Shown here in pieces: positions 47,381 through 56,650 of a DNA stretch of 64,000 nt (positions are counted from its first letter, which is position 1; every line of letters starts with the position of its first letter). The notes under the pieces were generated by a model. That model was not told where the DNA came from. It ran no database searches and was given only the letters and a program-made list of their open reading frames with translations. The stretch spans positions 1,714,501 to 1,778,500 of the forward strand of contig NZ_CP034791.1 of NCBI RefSeq assembly GCF_003999255.1, read 5' to 3'. The position numbers and the translations under genes were made by a program. Origin of the DNA: Caldicellulosiruptor changbaiensis. Lineage in GTDB: Bacteria > Bacillota > Thermoanaerobacteria > Caldicellulosiruptorales > Caldicellulosiruptoraceae.

Positions 47381-49287
47381 TTTAATATCACCCCAAACAT
47401 TATAGCAATTAATGCGACTGAGATAATATTTGAAATTAATGTGATGTTGCTTTCTTTTATTAATGTCTCAAAGTAATAGTTTTTAAATTCAAGCTCTACA
47501 GACTCATCTTTTTCTGCTCTAAAGCTAAAGTTGTCATCATTCTCACACGACATATAAACCTTGACATATCTTTTTGGCCTTAAAAGTGTGTAGAGTATTA
47601 CTCCAACTACAACTGCCAGAGCAAGTATCCCAAAGAAAACAAAGGGGTTGAATCCAAAGAAATCTTTTATATACAAATCTTTAAGAGCTCTGCTACTAAC
47701 TCCCGAATACCTCGCAAAAGACGACTTGAAAAATGGCACAACAAACGCGTTTGTAAACTGTGTCATAAACACACTCACAAGTATTACAAGTATTGATATA
47801 GTAATCAATGGAAGGTGTCTCAAACCTTCAAAAACTTCAATCCTTTTTGTATCTTTCCCTTCTGAGAGAATCTTTCCAATAAACTTTGTCCAGAACACAA
47901 CTGTAAATGCACTTCCAAGTATTATCTCAAGCATGGCAACAATGTTCTGGGTTGAAACTTCTATTGCAATCCACTTTGTAATCAAAACACCAAAGGGCGG
48001 AAGTAGCATAGACACACTTCCCAAAAGGGTAAGAAAAGCTACTATCGGCATTTTATATTTAATCCCATCCATATCTTCTACATTACGTGAGCCAATGCCC
48101 TGTTCAATTGAACCAACACATAAGAACAAGAGCGCCTTTGACACACCATGTAGTACAATTAAAAGTGCTGCTGCATAGATTGAATATACATTTGCAACAG
48201 ATGACAGTGCAATTATAAGCCCTAAATTTGAAATTGTTGAGTATGCCAAAATCCTCTTTGCATTTGTCTGAAATATTGCCAAAAGTGCTGCCGCGACAAA
48301 TGTAAACGCACCTAAAATGGCAACTATATTTGACAGCCACGAATCAATGTAAACAGGCGATAATCTCAAAATCAGATAAACTCCTGCTTTTACCATTGTG
48401 CTTGAATGCAAAAGCGCAGACACTGGTGTTGGTGCTACCATCGCGCCCAAAAGCCAGCTTTGGAACGGAAACTGTGCTGACTTTGTAAAACCTGCCAATG
48501 CTAAAAACGCAATTGGTATCATCAATATACTGCTATCTTGAGACCTTATAATTTCACTCAAAGCAATAGCCCCAGATTTATAGTACATAAATATTATACC
48601 TACTACAAAAGAAAGCCCGCCAAGGGAGTTTAACAAAAGCGCCCTTGTTGCATTCTTGATACTTTGTTCATTTCCATCATGTGAGATTAGCAAGAAAGAG
48701 CAAAGTGTTGTAATCTCCCAGAAAAAGTACACCCACAAGATGTTGTTTGACAAAACAAGCCCGTTCATAGCACCTAAAAAGAGCATTATTACTGCAAAAA
48801 ATATGTTTTGCTTACTTTTTTCAAGGTGCAGATGTTTTTCGTGCTCATCCATATAGTTCAAAGCAAATATACTGATTAGGGGACCTATTACATCTATCAG
48901 CATGAGCATTATAAATGTCAGATGGTCAACATAAAAGACATTTTCAACCTCTAATTTTCCTGCCCTAAATTCAAATACAAACATCAGAACAAATTGCAGA
49001 GCTGCAAGAAGGCTTATGAGGTTATTTTTTAGCTTTAGACCTATCAAGAATATTACAGCAAGTAAGAAATAATCAGCAAATGTTATTAAATACTCCAAAG
49101 CAAAATTTAATGCATGAGAAAGTTTTACTTCTTTGTCACCCTGTAAAATGGCAAATACCATCAGCACAACCAGCACAGCAGACATTAAAAAAACAATAGC
49201 CTTTCTAAACGTGCTATTGTTAAATAGGTAAATCAAACCTGCAACTATGATTGGTATAAATATTAGCGATAAATAGATGTACTCCAT
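47377..49287 (-). CDS. echA: Ech hydrogenase membrane subunit A, antiporter-like (NuoL-like)
   Basis: Ion-translocating subunit, 636 aa, about 16 membrane segments, related to Mrp antiporter subunits and NuoL. Conserved segments include the WEITTLCSFLLI lysine/glutamate helix, GFTKSAQFPFQSWLLGAM and PTPVSALLHSSTMVKAGVYL. The frame runs up to 49377, through the promoter, so the ATG at 49287 is preferred. First gene of the ech-hyp unit. Confidence 0.93.
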   Translation of the reverse strand: MEYIYLSLIFIPIIVAGLIYLFNNSTFRKAIVFLMSAVLVVLMVFAILQGDKEVKLSHALNFALEYLITFADYFLLAVIFLIGLKLKNNLISLLAALQFVLMFVFEFRAGKLEVENVFYVDHLTFIMLMLIDVIGPLISIFALNYMDEHEKHLHLEKSKQNIFFAVIMLFLGAMNGLVLSNNILWVYFFWEITTLCSFLLISHDGNEQSIKNATRALLLNSLGGLSFVVGIIFMYYKSGAIALSEIIRSQDSSILMIPIAFLALAGFTKSAQFPFQSWLLGAMVAPTPVSALLHSSTMVKAGVYLILRLSPVYIDSWLSNIVAILGAFTFVAAALLAIFQTNAKRILAYSTISNLGLIIALSSVANVYSIYAAALLIVLHGVSKALLFLCVGSIEQGIGSRNVEDMDGIKYKMPIVAFLTLLGSVSMLLPPFGVLITKWIAIEVSTQNIVAMLEIILGSAFTVVFWTKFIGKILSEGKDTKRIEVFEGLRHLPLITISILVILVSVFMTQFTNAFVVPFFKSSFARYSGVSSRALKDLYIKDFFGFNPFVFFGILALAVVVGVILYTLLRPKRYVKVYMSCENDDNFSFRAEKDESVELEFKNYYFETLIKESNITLISNIISVALIAIMFGVILK

Positions 49288-49338
49288 ATGTCCAATATTG
49301 CCCCTTTCTCTTTGTGATGATAAACTATTGCTATTAAG

Positions 49339-49367
49339 ATTATAACACATTCTCGTGGTCTTGTATA
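49339..49367 (-). promoter_or_regulatory. putative promoter of the ech-hyp operon
   Basis: Minus strand TATAAT (49339-49344), 17-bp spacer, weak -35 TATACA (49362-49367). It is about 50 bp before the echA ATG. This is the only good -10 in the gap. Confidence 0.6.
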
Positions 49368-49461
49368 CAGTATGCAAAAGTTAATTTGTTAACAAAGTTC
49401 AGAATAGAAGAAAGCTTCTATCTCTTTTTTGTTCAACATTTCTGGTAAGAAGGTGATAAGG

Positions 49462-50316
49462 TTGATAAAATTGGCTGCAATCGACATAGACGGAACTCTT
49501 TTAGACGATAGTGGCAATATCCCTGAAAATAATATTAAAGCCTTGAAAAAAGCCTCAATGGAATACAGCGTTGAGATAGTTTTATGTACAGGAAGAGGGG
49601 CTTCTGCATTTGATATTGCTAAAAAGCTTGAAATTCTTTGCCATTTAATATCAGCAAATGGAGTCTATGTCTTTGATGATATGTTTTCTGAGCCCATTAT
49701 AAAAAACTATCTAAAAGAGAATGCAAAGATAGAAATTTTGAGCTTTTTAGAGCAAAATCACCTTGATGTCGATTACTATATAGTTTTAGGATTTGAAGAG
49801 GATTTTCATATGATATACAAACTGAGAGAGTCTTATGATACATATTTTTTAAACTTTGTAAAAGGAAGAGAGCTTTTCAAACCAACATACCCACAGAAGA
49901 ACCTTCTTGATTTTGTAAAATCTCCAATTAGCCATATTGGGATTGTTGGAAGGTATGAAAAGTTGAAACACTTAGCAAATATTTTGAAAAATCTCAGTAG
50001 CAGCATAAATATTATTTTGTATTATGCCTCTGACAACAAGAACTATGGGTTTTTAGAAATCCTTGATATTAACTCCTCTAAAGAAAAAGCACTTTCAAAA
50101 TTTTTAGAAACAAAAATGATAACTCCATCAAACATTCTAGCAATTGGCGACAATTTTAATGACATTGGAATGTTTCAGCTCGCACAAATAAGCGTTGCAG
50201 TTGCAAACGCTCCTGATGAGGTAAAAAGATTTGCAAAATTTGTAACATCTGCTACAAACAATCAAGGTGCAGTCGCAGAAGCCTTTGAAAGGTTTGTGTT
50301 TAGCCAAAAGTTGTAG
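49462..50316 (+). CDS. HAD-superfamily (Cof-type, IIB) phosphatase
   Basis: Sugar-phosphate-type phosphatase of 284 aa. HAD motif I is AIDIDGTLLDD, motif II is VLCTGRG, and motif IV is AIGDNFNDIGMF; the cap is of the IIB kind. The substrate is unknown. The frame opens at 49429, but TTG at 49462 with AAGGTG 6 bases upstream gives the normal family start. A convergent terminator follows. Confidence 0.87.
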   Translation: MIKLAAIDIDGTLLDDSGNIPENNIKALKKASMEYSVEIVLCTGRGASAFDIAKKLEILCHLISANGVYVFDDMFSEPIIKNYLKENAKIEILSFLEQNHLDVDYYIVLGFEEDFHMIYKLRESYDTYFLNFVKGRELFKPTYPQKNLLDFVKSPISHIGIVGRYEKLKHLANILKNLSSSINIILYYASDNKNYGFLEILDINSSKEKALSKFLETKMITPSNILAIGDNFNDIGMFQLAQISVAVANAPDEVKRFAKFVTSATNNQGAVAEAFERFVFSQKL

Positions 50317-50325
50317 TATTAAAAC

Positions 50326-50376
50326 AAAAAAGGCTGGCATTTTTTGAGTTCCAGTCTTTTACATGCCAGCCTTTTT
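50326..50376. terminator. bidirectional terminator between HAD and amidase genes
   Basis: AAAAAGGCTGGCAT and ATGCCAGCCTTTTT form a 14-bp stem with a loop of about 23. Runs of A and T on the two sides allow it to serve both convergent genes. Confidence 0.85.
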
Positions 50377-50380
50377 GTTT

Positions 50381-52504
50381 TTATTTTCTATAGTTTGTAT
50401 TTATAAACTCCACAGCACCAGCTATAGCCTTTGCAACTGTATCTTTGAAAGAATCACTCAAAAGAAGATTTAAATCATCTTGATTTGTACCAAATGCAAC
50501 CTCAACTAAAACTGCTGGCATATTTGATGTCTTTAAAACAACCAGATTTGGCCTTTCTACAATTCCTTTGTTTTGCGTTCCCACTTCTTTAATTATATAA
50601 TCCAACACAATCTGTGCAAATTGCTTGTCTGAGATAAAACTATTTAAATTCTTTTCCTTGTACAAGACCATTGTGCCACGGGTTTGAGGATTGTCTACTG
50701 CATTGTTGTGAATGGATATAAATAGGTCAACATTTAAGTTGTTTGCCACCTTTGTTCTGTCATAAAGGTCAACAAATTTGTCTGTCTCTCGCGACATGTA
50801 AACCTCATACCCAAGGCTCTTGAGCTTCTCTTTAAGCTTTAATGCTATATCCAAGTTAAAATCCTTTTCGTGGTATGTTACCTTCTTGCCATTTACAATT
50901 TTTGTATAAATGGCTCCTGGGTCAGACCCGCCATGCCCGGGGTCGATAAAGATTTTAAGTTTATTTTTAGGCTTTGGTTTTTGTGAAAAACCAATTATGA
51001 TATTTTTATCGCCTTTAGTAACTGAAGCTATGTAGTCAGGATTGACTACAATAGTTATTATACACCCATCATCTTGATAAACTGAATATACACTTGTTAC
51101 AATTGTACCTTTTAGGCTATAGACATCATCTGAGATTGTAATTGGACTTCTGCTTCCTATCTTTATTACATTGTTTATACTGTCATATGTACAATTTATG
51201 TCAGATATAAAAGGAGAGTTTATAACAAGCCCATTTGTCTGGTAAAGTTTCATATTACCATATTGATTTGCAAAAATAACTTCTAATCTGTTCTCAAGTT
51301 TATTCAAAACAAATACCTTGGCCCTTGTAGAAAATATAACCTGTGCATTGTTTTGGTCAATATTTGTTAGCACATAGTAATCTAATATTCCATCATTTAC
51401 CTGAAAAAGACTTCCGTTATCAAGATTAAGCTGTGCACCTTTTAAGCTAAGGACCACAAAAGACTCATCTGCCCTGTAAATCTCACTTACAACCGTTGGC
51501 AAGATGTCCATCTCTGCAGCAGTAAATCCATCAGAGCTTGTAATATTAACCTTCTGAATCCTATATGGACTGTAAGACTCTTGAGCTGGAGTTGTGCCAA
51601 TTTCTTGGCTATTGTTACCTGGACTATTTATACTACTGCTACTGTCTATATTCGTCTTATTTTCGACAGTTTTTGGCAAATCAATCTCGAGTTTTATTTG
51701 ACTATCAACTTTACTAACCTTATAGCTTTTGATCAGACCTGCGTCATAGTCAATGACAACCCTTGAAAATGGCTCCCCGGTTGAGGTTTTATTAAGAGCA
51801 TGTCTTATTCTTAAAATTCCACCTTTGCTAACCTGAATTACATTGTTCTCTAAATTATCAACTGTATTTAAAATATCAATTACTATTCTGTCTGGATTTG
51901 ATAACTTGTAATCTTTGTAGATAGCAGGTTTTGAAGTACTTATTAGCAAAGTAAATTTACTGCTTTCAATTGAATACTTCAAATCAGAAAGATAAATAGT
52001 TTCTGCTCCAGTTTTTCGAACATCCCCACGCGATGCCAAAGTTTTTGACGAAGAAGCGTTTTTCTGGGTATTACTGGTTAAAGTTCTTTTTGACGTTAAT
52101 TTAATGACCTTTTTTGTCTTATCTTCCTGATAGAAATACTTGAAAATTGAAGCTATGTCTTTTCCTAATATGTATGACTTTCCACTTTTAATAAAAGTCT
52201 TTCCTAAAAGAGTTTTCTTTGTTTTATTGTAATAGTAGTAGGTTTTGTCAATGTAAAACTCGTATGTATCCTTAGATTTTTTAGCTGTAACCTTTTTGGC
52301 TTTCGAGTCATAGGAGACAGCAAAACCTTTATATCTGAAAAAGTCTGCCAAAGCAAGGTAGACAGTTTTGTTATACTCCAAAATCTTGACAGAATCTACC
52401 TGCTTGCCATCTACAAAGAGCTTATAAGATGTGGCTGCAAAAACTGAGATAAGAAGTAATGAGAAAACTACAACGGTTGCTACTATTCTCTTTATTTTTT
52501 TCAC
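50381..52504 (-). CDS. exported N-acetylmuramoyl-L-alanine amidase with AMIN domain
   Basis: Cell-wall hydrolase of 707 aa. Signal peptide (residues 1-24), a copper-amine-oxidase-N-like domain (about 26-130, KLFVDGKQVD), AMIN domain (about 168-275), a middle region, and a C-terminal Amidase_3 domain. Zinc ligands are H in IDPGHGGSDPG, E in YHEKDFNLD and H in FISIHNNA, and the catalytic glutamate is in VLVEVAFG. It probably cuts septal peptidoglycan. The stand-alone gene is divergent to argC. Confidence 0.93.
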   Translation of the reverse strand: MKKIKRIVATVVVFSLLLISVFAATSYKLFVDGKQVDSVKILEYNKTVYLALADFFRYKGFAVSYDSKAKKVTAKKSKDTYEFYIDKTYYYYNKTKKTLLGKTFIKSGKSYILGKDIASIFKYFYQEDKTKKVIKLTSKRTLTSNTQKNASSSKTLASRGDVRKTGAETIYLSDLKYSIESSKFTLLISTSKPAIYKDYKLSNPDRIVIDILNTVDNLENNVIQVSKGGILRIRHALNKTSTGEPFSRVVIDYDAGLIKSYKVSKVDSQIKLEIDLPKTVENKTNIDSSSSINSPGNNSQEIGTTPAQESYSPYRIQKVNITSSDGFTAAEMDILPTVVSEIYRADESFVVLSLKGAQLNLDNGSLFQVNDGILDYYVLTNIDQNNAQVIFSTRAKVFVLNKLENRLEVIFANQYGNMKLYQTNGLVINSPFISDINCTYDSINNVIKIGSRSPITISDDVYSLKGTIVTSVYSVYQDDGCIITIVVNPDYIASVTKGDKNIIIGFSQKPKPKNKLKIFIDPGHGGSDPGAIYTKIVNGKKVTYHEKDFNLDIALKLKEKLKSLGYEVYMSRETDKFVDLYDRTKVANNLNVDLFISIHNNAVDNPQTRGTMVLYKEKNLNSFISDKQFAQIVLDYIIKEVGTQNKGIVERPNLVVLKTSNMPAVLVEVAFGTNQDDLNLLLSDSFKDTVAKAIAGAVEFINTNYRK

Positions 52505-52593
52505 TATGACCTACCCCGCAAAAAATGTCATTTATAGTTATATAATATCCCACCTTGTCGAATAAATCAATTTAAATATTTGGTAGAATACTA

Positions 52594-52622
52594 TTGTATT
52601 TTTATACACATTGATGTATAAT
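52594..52622 (+). promoter_or_regulatory. sigma-A promoter of argC-argB
   Basis: TTGTAT (52594-52599), 17-bp spacer, TATAAT (52617-52622), about 43 bp before the argC TTG start. Confidence 0.85.
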
Positions 52623-52664
52623 TATTTGCATAGCTAAAGTCACACTTTGAGGAGATGAATAAAG

Positions 52665-53696
52665 TTGATAAAGGCATCAATCATTGGAGCATCAGGGTAT
52701 GTTGGAATTGAGCTAATAAGGCTTTTACTAAAACATCCAGAGGTTGAAATTTCATCGATTATTTCGTCAAGTAACAAAGATATTCCTATAGAAAAGACAA
52801 ATCCACAGTTCAAAAAGATTTTGAATCTGACATTTAAAGAGTTTGATATTGATTTGATTAAAGAAGCAGATGTTGTTTTTTGTGCTCTTCCACATGGTGT
52901 GTCTCAAGAATATGTAAAGATGGCATACGACCTTGGCAAGGTTGTAATTGACCTAAGTAGCGATTTTAGATACAAAGACCTCTCTCGATACTCAAAAGAC
53001 TACGGAGAGCATAAATACCCACAGCTTTTAAATGAAAGTAGCTACGGTCTTTGTGAGATATACAGAGAAGAGATTAAATCTTCAAAGATAGTTGGAAATC
53101 CAGGGTGTTATCCTACAAGCGCTATTTTGGGCTTAGCACCACTTTTGAAAAACAAGCTTATCCAAAAAGACAGTATCATAATTGACTCAAAATCAGGTGT
53201 TTCTGGTGCTGGGAAAAAGTCTGATTTTTCTTATAGCTTTTGTGAAGTTGATGAGAATTTTAAAGCATATGGGGTTGCAAAACACAGGCACACAAGTGAG
53301 ATAGAAGAAAAATGCAGTTTTCTTTTTGGTGAAGATCTGAATCTTTCATTTACACCTCATCTTTTGCCTGTAAAAAGAGGAATTTTGTCAACCATATATG
53401 CAACCCTCACAAAGAGTTTGAATAAAAATGAACTGATTGAGATTTACAAGGAGTTTTACAGGGATGAATTTTTCATAAGGATATATGAAGATGGTTTGCC
53501 AGAGTTAAAGTATGTCACAGGGACAAACTTTGTTGACATTGGCCTTAAGGTTGATAAAAAGGCAAACAGAGTAATTGTAATCTCTTGTATTGACAACTTA
53601 ATTAAAGGTGCTGCCGGGCAGGCAATACAGAATATGAATATTAAATTTTCCTTAAATGAAAAAACAGGACTTGTGACGGTTGGAGAGTATTTTTAA
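52665..53696 (+). CDS. argC: N-acetyl-gamma-glutamyl-phosphate reductase
   Basis: Third step of arginine synthesis, NADPH-dependent, 343 aa. N-terminal nucleotide fold ASIIGASGYVGIEL and the catalytic cysteine in VGNPGCYPTSAIL. Start TTG with GGAGATG 7 bases before it. It precedes argB with no argJ between, unlike the common argC-J-B-D order. Confidence 0.95.
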   Translation: MIKASIIGASGYVGIELIRLLLKHPEVEISSIISSSNKDIPIEKTNPQFKKILNLTFKEFDIDLIKEADVVFCALPHGVSQEYVKMAYDLGKVVIDLSSDFRYKDLSRYSKDYGEHKYPQLLNESSYGLCEIYREEIKSSKIVGNPGCYPTSAILGLAPLLKNKLIQKDSIIIDSKSGVSGAGKKSDFSYSFCEVDENFKAYGVAKHRHTSEIEEKCSFLFGEDLNLSFTPHLLPVKRGILSTIYATLTKSLNKNELIEIYKEFYRDEFFIRIYEDGLPELKYVTGTNFVDIGLKVDKKANRVIVISCIDNLIKGAAGQAIQNMNIKFSLNEKTGLVTVGEYF

Positions 53697-53726
53697 AAAA
53701 ACTTTGTTAGTGGAGGAATGCTAAGT

Positions 53727-54608
53727 ATGTATGAAGAGATGGACAAACTAATTGAAAAAGCAAGTATTTTGATAGAGGCTCTTCCATATATTCAAAAGCT
53801 CTATGGCAAGACAGTTGTAATAAAATATGGCGGAAATGCAATGATAAATGACAAGCTCAAAAACTGGGTTATGGAAGATATTACGCTTTTGAAATACATT
53901 GGCGTTAATCCAATTGTTGTTCATGGTGGTGGACCTGATATAAATTCAGTTTTGAAAAAGCTAAATGTTGAAAGCCAGTTTGTAAATGGTCTTAGAGTCA
54001 CAGATATGCAGACAATGGAAGTTGCTCAGATGGTTTTGGTTGGAAAGACAAACAAAGAGCTTGTCTCAATGCTAAACCAAAAAGGTGGAAAAGCAATAGG
54101 TATCTGTGGTATTGATGGAAATCTTATTCAGGCAAGAAAGCACTATGAGATTGTAAACGGAGAGAAAGTGGACTTAGGGTATGTTGGTGAGGTTGTGTCA
54201 ATCAATGCAAAGGTTTTGGAAATGCTTGCAAAAGATGAGTACATACCAGTGGTTGCGCCAATTGGCGTTGGTGAGGATGGTACAAGTTATAATATAAACG
54301 CAGATACTGTTGCTGCTGAGATTGCAAAGGCAATAAAAGCTGAAAAGCTCATGTTCATGACAGATGTTGAAGGACTAAAGTATGACAAAAACAGCCCTGA
54401 GATAATCTCAGCAATTAGCGCTGATGAGGTTTTAAAAATGATTGATGAAGGAAAGATTGACGGTGGAATGATTCCAAAGGTTTTGGGCTGTATTGATGCT
54501 TTAAAGCATGGAGTTAACCGTACTCATATTTTAGATGGAAGAATTCCTCATTGCATTTTGCTTGAGATATTTACTGACAAGGGAATTGGGACAATGATAC
54601 ATTTGTAA
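53727..54608 (+). CDS. argB: acetylglutamate kinase
   Basis: Amino-acid kinase phosphorylating N-acetylglutamate, 293 aa. Motifs: [10 protein letters not shown] (ATP), [10 protein letters not shown] (substrate), [12 protein letters not shown], and [10 protein letters not shown]. The hydrophobic N-terminal helix with [15 protein letters not shown] is of the type found in arginine-inhibited, hexameric enzymes, so feedback control by arginine is likely. The ATG at 53727 is 10 bases after GGAGG; the ATG at 53718 touches that site. Confidence 0.95.
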   Translation: MYEEMDKLIEKASILIEALPYIQKLYGKTVVIKYGGNAMINDKLKNWVMEDITLLKYIGVNPIVVHGGGPDINSVLKKLNVESQFVNGLRVTDMQTMEVAQMVLVGKTNKELVSMLNQKGGKAIGICGIDGNLIQARKHYEIVNGEKVDLGYVGEVVSINAKVLEMLAKDEYIPVVAPIGVGEDGTSYNINADTVAAEIAKAIKAEKLMFMTDVEGLKYDKNSPEIISAISADEVLKMIDEGKIDGGMIPKVLGCIDALKHGVNRTHILDGRIPHCILLEIFTDKGIGTMIHL

Positions 54609-54638
54609 TAAATCACTTTATTTGCTGACAAAATAGTT

Positions 54639-54666
54639 TAGGCTGCTCCTTTTTAGAGCAGTCTAC
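54639..54666 (+). terminator. terminator after argB
   Basis: TAGGCTGCTC / GAGCAGTCTA, a 10-bp stem with one G-T pair and a 7-8 nt loop, then CTTTATTTATG. It also lies just past the convergent rlmH end. Confidence 0.65.
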
Positions 54667-54679
54667 TTTATTTATGACT

Positions 54680-55144
54680 TTATTTATGATACCTTACCCC
54701 TTTAATAATTGTAAATCCTCTATAAATCTGTTCATACACAAGAACCCTAAAAAGTTGATGAGGGAATGTGAGTTTGGAAAATGAAATTAGCAAATTTGCT
54801 CTCTTTTTTATAGCATCTGAAAGCCCATTTGAGCCTCCTATTACAAATACTATTTCCTCTCCTTTTGAGACTTTTCTATTTAACAATTCTGCAAATTCTT
54901 CAGAGCTCAGCTGAGTCCCCTTTATATCAAACACTACTACATACTGGCCTTCTTTTATGTGTTTTAGTATCTTTTCAGCCTCTTTTTCTAAAAGCATCTC
55001 AATGTTTCGGTATCTGTTCTCATCCTCTTCTTTTATTTCAATTTCCTCAATTTTTGTCCATTTTGAAAGCCGTTTTTTATACTCCTCTGCAGCCTCTTTA
55101 AAATACCTTTCTTTTACTGTTCCAATACAGATTACCTTTATCAT
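54680..55144 (-). CDS. rlmH: 23S rRNA pseudouridine-1915 N3-methyltransferase
   Basis: SPOUT-fold (trefoil knot) methyltransferase acting on position 1915 of 23S rRNA, 154 aa. The SAM-binding knot is FVIGGSNGLSD and the C-terminus LTFPHQLFRVLVYEQIYRGFTI..YHK is diagnostic. Last gene of the rpmE-prfA block; its start overlaps the phosphatase gene stop by 4 bp. Confidence 0.95.
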   Translation of the reverse strand: MIKVICIGTVKERYFKEAAEEYKKRLSKWTKIEEIEIKEEDENRYRNIEMLLEKEAEKILKHIKEGQYVVVFDIKGTQLSSEEFAELLNRKVSKGEEIVFVIGGSNGLSDAIKKRANLLISFSKLTFPHQLFRVLVYEQIYRGFTIIKGVRYHK

Positions 55145-55608
55145 ATGTCATCCACTTTCGACAAGAGTTTGTCAATCAGGTCATTTAGTTCATCTCTGCA
55201 CTTTCTGTACTTCTCAACGTCTCCACCGTAAGGGTCAACTACATCAAGATTTTCTTTGCTACCTAATACATACTCTTTTAGAGTAAAGACCTTATCCATT
55301 ACACCAGGATACATATTGATTATTGCTTCTTTATGATACTTTTCCATTGTCAAAATTAAATTGCTTTCCTTTATCATATCTTCATTAATCAGCCTTGATA
55401 CATGAGAAGAAATATCAATCCCAAGCTCGTTCATAACCAATACAGCGTTCTTTGATGCTTTTTGGGGAAAAAAAGCAGATAAACCTGCCGATTCAACCTC
55501 AATATCATCTATGTTCATTCTTTTCAGTTTATCTTTCAAAAGGTATTCAGCCATGGGGCTTCTGCATGTATTGCCAGTGCAAACAAAAAGTATCTTTTTC
55601 TTGCTCAT
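55141..55608 (-). CDS. low-molecular-weight protein-tyrosine phosphatase
   Basis: Phosphatase of the LMW-PTP/arsenate-reductase fold, 155 aa. The P-loop VCTGNTCRSPMAE (CX5R) is at the N-terminus and the general acid is in VVDPYGGD. The Firmicute YwlE group, often protein-arginine phosphatases, looks the same at this level, so the true substrate is open. The ATG at 55608 overlaps the sua5 stop by one base, with GAGG 7 bases upstream. Confidence 0.88.
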   Translation of the reverse strand: MSKKKILFVCTGNTCRSPMAEYLLKDKLKRMNIDDIEVESAGLSAFFPQKASKNAVLVMNELGIDISSHVSRLINEDMIKESNLILTMEKYHKEAIINMYPGVMDKVFTLKEYVLGSKENLDVVDPYGGDVEKYRKCRDELNDLIDKLLSKVDDI

Positions 55609-56648
55609 CACAACACCTCAATTACATTGTTTGCTGATGCTTTAAAAAGCCTATTTTCAAGCGCAAGATATTCTACTCCAAATTCTCCCCATTCACAGAT
55701 GATATAATCAACTCCAAGCTGGTTAAACTTCCTCAATAGAGAGAATAAGTTTCTCCCACATTCTTCATAGTCAAACACACTACCTAATATGAGTTTGTAT
55801 TGAGATTCAAAATTGTGAGATGTCTCATAAAAGCAAAGTATACCAACTTTGTATCCTTTTATTTCTAAATCCTTTTTTATCTCATTTATCTTATCTATTC
55901 TTTTGTGAATTTTTCCCTTGACAACTATCATTTTTGCATCTGGTGCATAATGCCTGTATTTCATACCTGGTGCTTTTGGCGCAGATAAAATATTGCCTGT
56001 TAAGATTGAAGGATCATATTCAATATTCTCTAAAATTTCTTTCAAAAGCGAAAAAGGCACTGCACCTGGACGCAATATATATGGCTTTGATGTGCTCAAA
56101 TCAATCACAGTTGACTCAAGCCCAAAAGAGCACTTACCACCGTCAACTATCACATCAACCTTGCCAAAAAGGTCCTCTATTACATGCTGGGCTTCAGTTG
56201 GGCTTGGTTTCCCTGATACATTTGCAGACGGTGCTGCAACTGGCACACCCGCTAACTCAATCAGCTCAAGTGCAATTTTATTGTTTGGCATTCGGATACC
56301 AACGGTACTAAGGCCTGCTGTTACATTGTCCGGTATACATCCTTTCTTAGGAAGAACAATTGTAAGAGGCCCTGGCCAAAATTTCTCTATTAGCTTGTAA
56401 ACTCTTTCATCAGTAACCTTTGCACACATATCCAACATCTCTTTTGATGATATGTGCACAATTAAAGGGTTGTCTTGCGGTCTTCCTTTTGCGACAAAAA
56501 TCTTGTCAACCGCCTCTTTTAAAAGTGCATTTGCACCAAGCCCATAAACAGTCTCGGTGGGAAATGCAACCAAGCCACCTTCTCTTAAAATTTGAGCCGC
56601 CTTTGAAAGTTTATTGTAATCAATCTTTCCTTTAGCATCAATTATCAT
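55608..56648 (-). CDS. sua5: threonylcarbamoyl-AMP synthase (Sua5 type)
   Basis: Makes threonylcarbamoyl-AMP for the t6A37 modification of tRNA, 346 aa. It has the YrdC/TsaC domain (GGLVAFPTETVYGLGANA, KGRPQDNPLIVH, APSANVSGKPSPT) plus the C-terminal Sua5 Rossmann-like domain typical of the long form. The linker RHYAPDAKM covers the active site. The ATG at 56648 is preferred over the GTG at 56666. Clusters with prfA and prmC as in many clostridia. Confidence 0.94.
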   Translation of the reverse strand: MIIDAKGKIDYNKLSKAAQILREGGLVAFPTETVYGLGANALLKEAVDKIFVAKGRPQDNPLIVHISSKEMLDMCAKVTDERVYKLIEKFWPGPLTIVLPKKGCIPDNVTAGLSTVGIRMPNNKIALELIELAGVPVAAPSANVSGKPSPTEAQHVIEDLFGKVDVIVDGGKCSFGLESTVIDLSTSKPYILRPGAVPFSLLKEILENIEYDPSILTGNILSAPKAPGMKYRHYAPDAKMIVVKGKIHKRIDKINEIKKDLEIKGYKVGILCFYETSHNFESQYKLILGSVFDYEECGRNLFSLLRKFNQLGVDYIICEWGEFGVEYLALENRLFKASANNVIEVL

Positions 56649-56650
56649 AG

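Noticed and set aside
49288..49377. Longer N-terminus for EchA
   Set aside because: The extension overlaps the only good -10 element and does not resemble the hydrophobic family start.
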